Shown here: positions 55,860 through 64,000 of the stretch, one piece after another
Layout: the number at the start of each line of letters is the position of its first letter
How positions within the stretch are numbered: position 1 is the stretch's first letter
NCBI GenBank assembly: GCA_011109175.1
Contig: RDEW01000033.1
Span: 124,001-188,000 of the forward strand
Reading direction: 5' to 3'
Origin: Dicyema japonicum
Taxonomy: Eukaryota; Dicyemida; Rhombozoa; Dicyemidae
DNA length: 64,000 bases
Notes under the pieces: model-generated
What the model was told of the DNA's origin: nothing
The model's input: only the letters and a program-made list of their open reading frames with translations
Database searches by the model: none
Translations under genes and position numbers: made by a program

Positions 55860-56215
55860 TAGAGTAGTATACGGCTGTTTCAGAGGAGTAGTTTGAGGAT
55901 GGCAACCCTGTCGTTGATACTCCATGCTCTATGAGCCACCACAGCTGCGTCCACGCGTATAGCGAACCCCATACCATAATGTCGGCAGTCTGACGGAAAC
56001 AGGAGCAGTCGATACCCGTTTATTGTTTCATCCAAGCAAATTGGGACTTTAGTCTCCTGGAGACAACATACAGATATTCCGTATCGTTGGAGGTGCTCCA
56101 ATAAGTGTTATCTTTTTACGTGGCTACCATGGCTTCCCAACTGAATGATCCAATAGAATATAAGGAAAATTGATTGCATGAAGAAGACATGTTGTGTAAA
56201 AGAGGCACATCACCA
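55860..56215 (-). mobile_element. LINE-B 5' end fragment
   Basis: LQRYGISVCCLQETKVPICL + DETINGYRLLLFPSDCRHYG then MGFAIRVDAAVVAHRAW. Leader GATGTGCCTC on the minus strand at about 56205, as at 36980 and 5050. Confidence 0.75.
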
Positions 56216-56419
56216 CCTCAGCCAATGTGTGATATATAGATATAACAAAAAATAAAGTGATTAAAATTAAAGGATATAACGTTTCCAAGCTTCACTACAT
56301 GGTTCTGTTTGTTGTAGGGAGACATAATAATCACAATCTATTAAAGAACCTCCATCAATATAGGAATCAACCCTATATCTGTCCCAAACATCACTACAAT
56401 ATTAATATTAATTCTTTAA

Positions 56420-56623
56420 CTAATTATTATCACTTTTATGACTATCCTTTAATATTTCTATTTGTTGGGAATTTATAGTCTTTAATACATTATTTATTTT
56501 TACATTCATTTTTTGGGTAGCCAAATTATATATTTCATTAATCTTAACTTGAAATAAATCCCCAAAATCATAATCTTTTCGGAATTCTTTAATTACATCA
56601 ATGTATTCTATTAATTGTCTCAT
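56420..56623 (-). CDS. Small ORF, 67 residues, not assigned
   Basis: MRQLIEYIDVIKEFRKDYDF, GDLFQVKINEIYNLATQKMN, VKINNVLKTINSQQIEIL. The helical, amphipathic pattern and the very AT-rich flanks (unlike the retroelements on both sides) suggest a real small gene. No family recognised. Confidence 0.45.
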   Translation of the reverse strand: MRQLIEYIDVIKEFRKDYDFGDLFQVKINEIYNLATQKMNVKINNVLKTINSQQIEILKDSHKSDNN

Positions 56624-56744
56624 TTTTTTAATTTTCCGTTGTTTATTCCTTAATTATATTTTTATTTATACCTCAACATACCACACTATATTTTTAAAAT
56701 AATAATTACTTATTTTATAATTTATTTTTCTTAAATTTATTATA

Positions 56745-56990
56745 ATTGGTAAAGTTTCTGTTTGTTCGTCTGTTATTCCTATTAGAGTGGCGCTCAGTGC
56801 CAGGCCGGCACGAAAAAGGATCATTTTCTTTCCCCCACTCCACTGGAGTGGTTTCCACAACTGCATGTATGGACGTCTTTTACCCTTTATGTTGATTTCG
56901 GTTGGATTCTGTAGAAGTGGAAACTGGATACACTTAATTAGTTGTTTACTTTAATTTCTTTTTCGGTGTATCCGGGGTTAATAAATAAAT
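56745..56990 (+). mobile_element. SINE2 copy with internal deletion
   Basis: Starts at AAAGTTTCTGTTTGTTCG, lacks the GTGATCCACCTGTCTAGG segment present in the full copy (jump at GAGTGGCG/CTCAGTGCC), then is collinear to the tail CGGTGTATCCGGGGTTAATA. Confidence 0.8.
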
Positions 56991-57059
56991 ATCAATTACG
57001 AAATTTCTCCGAAACCTGGATCCCGGATTTCCTCCAGGAGGCACCTAGGCGGAGATAAT

Positions 57060-57770
57060 GAAAGGGATTCTTTCGGCAGCAAATGGGAGTATCGGAACCT
57101 GGTCCCCAGCACTGTTTAAAAATGTATACATCCAGATGTCTCCGCCCTCATTAAAGAACAGAAGGAACTAAGATTACAACTGGAAAATACGTCTGATCCG
57201 AACAGGAAACAAATCTTGAAGTATAGAATGTCCACCCAGAAAACCATGGTAACAATGAACAAGTTGAAGAAAGGGTGGATTGACAAACGACGATCCTGCA
57301 CATAACTTCGTTTGAGACTGTATGAAGCCTTTGTTAAGCCGATCCTAATAATGTACAATTCATCGACCTGGGGAACGTCCAAAACCGAACAACTTGGACT
57401 AGACTCTTTCCATCAAAGACAACTTAGATCCCTAATAGGACTGAACTGGCCAGCAAAAATAAACAAGGAATCGCTGTACAAGAGATGTTGCATGGGTCCA
57501 CTGAGTCTCGAAATTGCTGATATCCGCTGGAGGATATTTAAAGATATCTTGCGTATGGACTTGGGCGCTCTAGCAAACATAGCAATGGAGGATTACTTCG
57601 TGAGACAGGGACCGTGTTTTCGTAGACATCGGCATATTACACTACCAGAAACCTCTGACGGAGATCTAAAGCTCGTGAACAAACGTCTAAAAAGTGGGGA
57701 CGATCTAGACGAGCAGAAGAAACTGTCTTACGATCGAGGAGGTTAAAAGAGGTTAGTTCGGTGGATTCTT
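57060..57770 (+). mobile_element. LINE-B 3' end
   Basis: MTTMVTMNKLKKGWID-like start, then one clean frame (57312-57746): LRLYEAFVKPILIMYNSSTW, LDSFHQRQLRSLIGLNWPAK, IADIRWRIFKDILRMDLGAL + ANIAMEDYFVRQGPC and DDLDEQKKLSYDRGG. It matches the end of the copy at 53300-54290. Confidence 0.8.
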
Positions 57771-57849
57771 TTGAATGCTGCATGAGTGAAATTATAATTA
57801 TTATGATTAACGAATGTTGCTTATAATAATATAAATTCATTATTACTAG

Positions 57850-58860
57850 TCCAAGAGGGAAGGTCCTGAGATAAGAGACCTTCTGAAAAAACAAGACACA
57901 GGCATTTACCTACTTCAAGAAACAAGACTGTATGCCTCCACTCCCTCTCTTGTCTCTCCAGACTACAACATTATTCGACGTGACTGCCCTTCTGGCCGCG
58001 AAGTGGAGTCATCACAGGAAATCCCTTTCACGCAGAAAGCACATTTCTACTTCCCCATCCCGTTGAATACATCACAATTTTAATTTCAACCAACATTGAA
58101 TGCCTTACTATATTGAACCTCTATGTACCTCCTCCTGGTTCGTGCCACAAAGAATACAACTTCTCACTGCCAGACATCGTTCCACCCAATAACCTATTAG
58201 GATGTGGAGACCTGAACGCGAAACATCCCGATGTGGTTCAAAAACTAACCGGAAGACGCAAGAGGAACCCACTTACGGTGAATCAACTTGTGATATTAAA
58301 CAATACCATATTCAATACAAGAAACCCTTACAGAGCAAACGACAATACGTCCTCCCCCGATCTGACGCTTTCTTCCCCAAAAGTTACCCCCTAATCAATT
58401 GGTCAGTGTCATATGACACTACCAATGACTATAACCCCATCATCACGTTCAAAGGAAGATTGTCTTTTGAAAGGAAGCATCACGTTCAATGTTACAACCA
58501 GACTACAAAAATGTCAACTGGAGTTTGTTTGTACACTTCTTTGACTATGATTTGTAGGTTTTGACCCTAACAACTTCAACTCTCTCGATAACGCTTTACT
58601 CTACTTCAATGGTGCACTGCGTGAGGCCACGAAAACTTTTATCAAAAGAAAGCCAACCCACTTAACGAAAAAGTCTTCCAGCGCATTCGACTCACGAAAG
58701 TAAAAAATTGCTTAAAAAGCCTACATGAACAATCTTGGGAAACCAGAGCGAGGATTCGAACTTAAAATTAAATTAAACTTAATTCCAAAGACTACTGTTA
58801 AACCGTAAAAAACTAAACTAAGTGATCTCGACAAATTGGATCAAGGCTCTCATCTTTGCT
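57850..58860 (+). mobile_element. LINE-C 5' half (APE endonuclease)
   Basis: GPEIRDLLKKQDTGIYLLQE + TRLYAS (catalytic Glu in LQET), ILNLYVPPPGSCHKE, LLGCGDLNAKHPDVV, NTSSPDLTLSSPKVTP and LINWSVSYDTTNDYNPIITF, in shifting frames. It stops before the RT. Confidence 0.8.
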
Positions 58861-58904
58861 CGATGTTGATCCCTTGAGCCTTCACAAGTTCGTTGCGGGC
58901 GAGC

Positions 58905-59155
58905 ACTTCCTTTTTGGCAGTTAATTTTAACTAATCGTAGAACCAAGGAATGATCTTCACTTCTTTTTTTCTTTTTCTTGTGTGTGGGTCCTTTCTAGAC
59001 AATCCAGTTCCGCAGTGAGTATTCACTGATGACGGCGTCACTCGTTAAACCATTTCTGCATCGTAGATGCGTGAACCTTCCACCAGGTGAACAGCAGCGA
59101 GATTCGAACCCGTATCCTAAGCCACTTAAGCCGACACCTAACCACTAAGCCACCA
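58905..59155 (-). mobile_element. SINE1 copy, best preserved head
   Basis: The reverse complement starts ACTGGTGGCTTAGTGGTTAG (canonical box A, TGGCTTAGTGG) and has GGGTTCGAATCTCGCTGCTG (box B) at tRNA-like spacing. The core follows: CACGCATCTACGATGCAG, GAGTGACGCCGTCATCAGTG and CTCACTGCGGAACTGGATTG. The tail is GATTAGTTAAAATTAACTG. Confidence 0.9.
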
Positions 59156-59164
59156 GTCATTACT

Positions 59165-59400
59165 AATGAAGGAAAGAATTGCAACAAAGTACTACAAGGG
59201 TTACCTAAGACAGTTAGGAGTAGATAAGAATCTCCAGGCCTACCTATAGTTCACTATTTTAAAATGAACCCTAAAAAAGCTTATACCGGAGTACAAGAGG
59301 AAGAGCCCAGAAATGCAATATGAGTAGACAGACCGAAGCAATTCTAGCAGCAACCGAATCAAACCTGCCTGAAAAGAAGATGTTATCTAATTGTTAAAAT
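59165..59400 (+). mobile_element. RLE retroelement 3' end scrap
   Basis: TTGCAACAAAGTACTACAAG and TCTCCAGGCCTACCTATAGT closely match 52278-52330 of the RLE copy, continuing to its end. Confidence 0.65.
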
Positions 59401-60689
59401 AGTAACAAATTGAATATGACGTCAGCAGAAACGCAGCAGCTCAAATGATCCAAAGAAAAGTATAATATTGGTAACTTAACGGAGACCGAATCAATTTTTA
59501 TGATTTACCGACCAATTATCCGTACCTTGCTGACAAATCATATTATTTAATCTCTCTATTAAAAGAAAAATTTACAAATTCTTTAACTTTGTATTATTTA
59601 TTAATAATATTTATAATTTATTTAATAATATAAATATCTTGTATATATTAGAATCATATAGTTTAAACCATACTATCATTTGATATATTGATTTTAATGA
59701 ATAATTTTCCATCTTATAAATAAATTTACAAAAATCAAGATTGGCTGTCTGATTGTGCTTGAGAGAGTTACTACTGGCGTATTTCGCTATTTAATTACTC
59801 TCGGGAAGGTCTGAGTATGTGGCTTTGTTGGGTTGAGAAACTTAATGCTTAGTGTATACGCTTTGACCAGAAATCATTTCAATTGTTGGTTTATTGAAAT
59901 AGGGCTGCCTGGTTGGGAAGTCAAATGAGCACAGCTTTGTATGTAACTCAATTCAGACTATTCCTGATAGCCTTTTTATTTATGAGTTATTTTTGGAATT
60001 GTTAAATCTTCTTATGAACAGAGTTTCCTTCCGAGATTTCCTCGCTGTTATTTCCTTTTGAATTACATTCGAAGATCTTTTTCTCAATTTCATTAAAAAT
60101 ACTTCAATGTCTCGAGTCCTTCTGGAACGACACAATTGTTAAAAGGGATCTTCCTACTTTTCTCTTTGACCAAATATTCCGATGAAGATTGCATTATGAA
60201 AACTATTCCCAAAAGAATGAAGTGATTTCCGCCACGGTAAGACATGGACAAAAATGTAAGAATGCAGACTAACTTCCCCTCCTCTCTTTGGAAACGGAAG
60301 CCTGTAATGAAGTATTGGAAAATGGATTTGGTCGGCACAAGCAGATGTTCTCCCTTTTGTTCCTTCCTTGGATTAATTAGTTATGACTTTGTGCTGGGCT
60401 TACAATGGTAAGCCTGGGGTTAATAATAAGCACAAAAAGCTGCAGAGACAATTACTACCTTTGCAAAATATCCATGGATATCTTTACTGTTCCAATTTCG
60501 TGTTAAAATTCAAATTTACTTTCCACTTAGTTACCAGACTAGTATGAAACTAATAATCCGAAGAGCAAGTCTACAGTTTTCCAAAATTTAAATAAAAAAT
60601 TTGTTCCCGAGTCAATGCTTTTTTCACATTAATCCAAGCAAAATATAAGCAATTTCTTAATTCCCGATGAATACATTGATTGATCAAGG
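59401..60689. other. Long stretch without recognised gene
   Basis: 59560-59720 is extremely AT-rich. The minus strand has an 81-codon frame (60093-60338, MPTKSIFQYFITGFRFQREE ... CVVPEGLETLKYF). It may join, over a T-run at 60088-60092, a basic segment (MKLRKRSSNVIQKEITARKS). Neither is recognisable; a decayed gene is possible. Confidence 0.3.
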
Positions 60690-61260
60690 TCTGATCCTTA
60701 GCACCCTGACTCAACCTTCTCGTTCAAGTTGATTGTGAGAATTAAGTTCGTATGTTTCAACGAAATCACTCAAATTACGTCATCAATTTACATTAGTTCG
60801 ACATACAAGTGACTGGTCGTAAATATTTCGGAGATTTGCAGTACAACTTTTTTGGTATGAGGTATCCCAGTGTAAAACTATTCACCTGCGGTATATTCTC
60901 ACAATCTCCTTGCACAAATACTCATGCAATGCAACAGTACTATAATGCAAATGTACCCCTCGTGGTTAGATTAAAATTTTCACGCTTTCCAGATCCAATT
61001 TGTAAGAGTGAGCCATACCATCCACCATGGCTTTCAGAGCTTATAGCTTTGCGTTACTAGTTGAATACAATGTAATCTCCTGGAGATCATGCATTTCCCA
61101 AACCAGACATTCAACTGCATTCGTAAATTCAAAATCCATTCCAGTAGGAAGGCCCGTAGAATATGTTTCATTAAGCTCACTAGAAACTGACATGCACAAC
61201 ACAAATTTTATATAAATGCTCTTACGGAATTAATGACTTGTATGAGTGTCACGTCATTTG
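60690..61260 (-). mobile_element. RLE retroelement RT finger fragment
   Basis: Minus strand, broken frames: GLPTGMDFEFTNAVECLVWE (compare GMLPEFTNEFILDVIKWLP), and ENIPQVNSFTLGYLIPKKLY + CKSPKYLRPVT (compare GEYMPESWFYTGITYLIPKK and CETPNDLRPMT in the main copy). This explains the open frames on the opposite strand here. Confidence 0.7.
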
Positions 61261-61289
61261 GGAATATTGATTTTGACGAGTGTATAAAA

Positions 61290-61699
61290 GTGAACGCCTA
61301 CCCCAACATATGGAAAAACTCATTACACCTATCTTAATACCTGGAAAGTCTAAAAACGACTTATCATCACATCTGTCTATTTCTTTAACATGCACTCTTC
61401 GAAGGTGCTAGACAAGTCCTTGTAATGATTACTCCCGATCTGCCGACGCCATTTTTTCAACATGGCTTCCCAACTGGTAGATCCACGGAAATATCCGTTC
61501 TCTGAATTATCGACAAAATCAGCTTCTAACACGAGAAGATTCTATCCCTTTTACTGAGTCAAACGGATCCTAACCTCGTCACTCCACTCCACTGTCTGAG
61601 TCGTCGATACGGAGGAATGGCCTCGGATTCATCCGGGGGAAATACGCTATAAATACATTGAATAAAATAGGACTCAATACAGAATCTTGAACAAAACAC
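61290..61699 (+). mobile_element. LINE-C RT fragment
   Basis: Blocks of the finger region (ILIPGKSKNDLSSHLSISLT-like) and HGFPTGRSTEISVLIIDKIS near 61470-61510, ending near GLNTESWNKTL. It sits directly against the Piwi-like segment. Confidence 0.6.
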
Positions 61700-62155
61700 T
61701 TGTTGAACGGAATCGCGTTAGATATATTGACAAGATTCCCTAGCATGATTATTGTTTACAGAAATAGTGTGGAGGATATACAACTTGATCAAATTAAAGA
61801 ATATGATGTTAACATGGCTACAATGGGAATCAGAGAAGCTGTCAGGCATTTTAATCAAAACAACATTGAGTATGTTTATTATGACATGTAGTATTCCCTT
61901 GACATATATAATAGTCAAAAAACGAATTAATATCCGTTTTTGTAAAACTGGGAATACACTAGAAAATTCAAATCAAGGAACTGTAGTAGATTCTGTTGTG
62001 ACTCATCTTCGATGGTTTGACTGTTTAGTTTATGTCACCGTCCGTACGTAAAACTCCGCTGTATGTGGAACTCCACAAGGTCCAATCGAAATAAATTTAG
62101 TTCTCTGGATAATTCAGATTTTTCTGAGTTGAATGGTGTAATTTTTAATTAAAAT
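61700..62155 (+). pseudogene. Piwi-domain (Argonaute family) gene fragment
   Basis: Piwi proteins bind piRNAs and slice transposon RNA. FPSMIIVYRNSVEDIQLDQI opens the segment, corresponding to the family block IIIYRDGVGDGQL. It continues KEYDVNMATMGIREAVRHFN and, after a stop and frame shift near 61890, PLTYIIVKKRINIRFCKTGN + TLENSNQGTVVDSVVTHLRW + FDCLVYVTVR, matching the order IVVKKR-N-RFF...PGTVVD-VT-P-W-FD. The catalytic Asp of YRDG is Asn (YRNS). A last piece (SLDNSDF) may follow to 62155, but the C-terminal end of Piwi is missing. The N-terminal, PAZ and MID parts are absent: LINE-C lies immediately upstream and another just downstream. Confidence 0.75.
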
Positions 62156-62214
62156 CGTTAATAGTTTTAAAAACATAAAGTAGCAAAAAACCAGTCAATA
62201 TTAATAGATTATTA

Positions 62215-64000
62215 TTACATCCAGGATCACTGGGTCAAGAAAAGAAATTAAAGGTTCTCATCTAACTAAGTGATCCCAGACCGACAAGGAGAGGACGAGT
62301 CCGGTGGGGTCGAGAATCCTGAACAGCTCTTCTCATTGAACATGGCATCGGCTCAAAATTTATGTGTGATTGTAGATATTTCGATGGTGTATGAAATAGA
62401 GGGCAGCTCGGTAAACTAGCCTCCTTTAAGAGTTTCTGTTGTAATTCGATTAAGAAATGTTAATGGGCTGGATTTTGTGTCTGGTCCAATTAACCTTATT
62501 GCAGTCTCCTCGATTGCGGATATTTTCAATGAGGAGGATCGTGAAATCTGCATTGCCCATGAAGGACTTGCATGTATCATCGTGGGTCGAATAAATTGTT
62601 CATAGATCGTGGCAAGGCCACCAGTTTGGTCTCTAAGTGTTTTTAAGATCACTTTTAAAATTCTCATTTTCTTCAGAGCAGAAGTTACTTGGTTCTCAAC
62701 ATGTCTGATAAAGGTGAGTCAAAGGTGACTCACATAATCTTCGGTGTTTTGTTAATAGGAATAGCCTCGTTCTTCATAAAGATTTTTGGTTCGATACAGA
62801 GCTGTCTTTTGTAGGTGGTAAACAGTGTGACAAAGGTGTCGAGTCCCCGCGGACTGAGTCGCTGATTAAATGCTTCTGTTGTTGGAGGCAAGAATGATAT
62901 CGTCAGCATAGGAGAAGATTAGACAGTTTTCATTACAGGTTTGTCGTTTATGTAGAGATTGAAGAGTTGGGGTGATAGTGGGGAGCCTTGAGGGACTCCA
63001 TTAAGATCTTGATTTGATGTTGTTGCAGAGTACTTGTGCTCGTCTCCTACTTAAGAAGTTGGCAATCCATAGTTTTATGTTTGAGTGGATGCATGTATCG
63101 TAAATTTTCTCAGTAAGGAGTTTTCTTGAGACTGTGTCGAAAGTCTTTGTTAAATCAACAGAAACCAAGACTGTTCGTTGGTGTGGTTTAGTGAATTGAA
63201 TCCCACCGCAATGAACTGGCACAGGGACGTTAAGTATGTTGCTCATCTTCCATTTAGGATGTTTCCAAGCCAAAGTTTCAGGTTCGGATGGATGTTGGTT
63301 TCAAATATTTTCTTTGTTAGGAGTTTCCTAGGGACTGAGTCGAACGCTTTTGTGATGTCCACGGATATAAGTACTGTCCTCTGATAGGGTTTGGGGGAGT
63401 TAAATCCTTCCGCAATGAATTGTGTGAGGGTTGTAAGGTGTGTTGTTGTCGAATGTCTTGTATTTTATCCAAAACAAGCCTTTCAAGGATCCTTGAGACA
63501 GGACTTAGAATAGATATTGGGCGATAGGAAAATGGTTCATCTATTGGTTTGTTGGGTTTTCGGATAGGTCTGATTAGAGACTTTTTCCATTTTCAGGGAT
63601 TGTATTTGTGTTAATGGATAGGTTGAATATATATGCTAATAGTTCCAGGGCTAGATGTCCTAGGTGCTTCAGTTCACATGTGGTTATGTTGTCTGGTCCT
63701 TTGGCCTCTGAGTTGTTGGCTTTGGATATGGCTCTCCGAACATTCTGACTAGTAAATAGGATCCAGTCATCGGAGCGTTTTGGTTCAATCTTTTTCAGGA
63801 ATACTTGGTGTTCTTTTGAAAACTTTTGTAGGAGATAGACGTATAATATTTTATCAGAGTGTCTGGTTTTATGTAGACTTCGACTTTTCTCTCTGGGGAG
63901 GATCTTTTGATGTTCTTGATCCACTTCCACACTCTCTGCATTGGGGGATTTTTGCAGAGAGCCTTTGATAGTCTCGTCCATCTATTTGCATTTTCTTCCT
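62215..64000 (-). mobile_element. LINE-C copy running off the window
   Basis: From the right: SNNSEAKGPDNITTCELKHLG + HLALELLAYIFNLSI (RT0), a PIRKPNKPIDEPFSYRPISI-like RT1 near 63500, two versions of the palm-A block (QRTVLISVDITKAFDSVPRK near 63340-63400 and QRTVLVSVDLTKTFDTVSRK near 63100-63180), then GVPQGSPLSPQLFNLYIN near 62980 and a thumb with IYEQFIRPTMIHASPSWAMQ to 62416. The tail TTGACCCAGTGATCCTGG is near 62240. Confidence 0.85.

Noticed and set aside
59005..59050. CTGATGACGGCGTC in SINE1, again hammerhead-like
   Set aside because: It lacks the second conserved strand and cleavage triplet; it is better explained as the SINE core.
60809..61060. 83-codon + strand ORF (MTGRKYFGDLQYNFFGMRYP...), considered as a PAZ-type upstream part of the Piwi gene
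   Set aside because: The opposite strand encodes RLE RT blocks (GYLIPKKLYCKSPKYLRPV), so this ORF is a shadow.
1..64000. CRISPR arrays, bacterial operons, ribosome binding sites and phage genes
   Set aside because: No short regularly spaced repeats; gene structure and families are eukaryotic.

Overview
The window is eukaryotic and looks metazoan. It carries an ETS-domain transcription factor, a PI-specific phospholipase C with PH, EF-hand, X, Y and C2 domains, a secreted C-type lectin, a tafazzin, a secretory cyclophilin, a histidine acid phosphatase and a glutathione peroxidase. The AT-rich genes are broken by GT-AG introns of only about 21-27 nt, which most ORF finders miss. Introns of this size are a known hallmark of dicyemid mesozoans (parasites of cephalopod kidneys), so a dicyemid or close relative is my best guess. 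I infer this from gene structure only; no rRNA or mitochondrial marker is present.

Layout. 1-4.8 kb: facing LINE copies (left-edge fragment on -, a nearly full element with a zinc-knuckle ORF1 on +). 5.2-6.05 kb: tafazzin (-). 6.2-7.3 kb: LINE. 7.7-9.7 kb: coiled-coil gene. 10-10.9 kb: SINE and LINE debris. 11.06-13.65 kb: signal-peptide cyclophilin, then acid phosphatase (+). 14.13-15.10 kb: gap of Ns. 15.1-17.2 kb: SINE, unassigned exon-like pieces and a pogo-type end. 17.2-20.2 kb: an R2-like non-LTR element with a restriction-like endonuclease (RLE) and a deleted RT palm. 20.7-21.5 kb: intronless unknown gene. 21.7-24.5 kb: decayed Helitron. 26.0-27.1 kb: a small gene and a Cys-type glutathione peroxidase, tail to tail. 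27.2-30.5 kb: retroelement debris. 30.9-34.2 kb: phospholipase C and ETS gene, 29 bp apart. 34.4-36.98 kb: SINE and LINE-B. 37.05-39.3 kb: two minus-strand gene candidates around a LINE. 39.8-46.6 kb: LINEs, SINE, and a hAT-like element nested in a pogo-like element. 46.8-48.75 kb: membrane protein, C-type lectin, small acidic protein. 48.9-64 kb: mostly retroelements, with one small ORF and a Piwi-domain fragment.

Repeats fall into a few families, named here for cross-reference: LINE-A (APE type, gag-like CCHC ORF1), LINE-B (APE type, YVDD), LINE-C (Jockey/I-like APE type, tail GGGGTTAATAAAATAAAT), RLE (R2-like), SINE1 (tRNA-derived with a conserved core) and SINE2 (tail resembling LINE-C). 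All LINE copies are decayed. Host genes make up roughly a fifth of the window.

The host genes do not form a pathway. Three enzymes (cyclophilin, peroxidase, acid phosphatase) have substitutions at textbook active-site positions. Several conserved genes need a single-base change in a homopolymer to restore frame, which points to uncorrected consensus errors rather than gene death.
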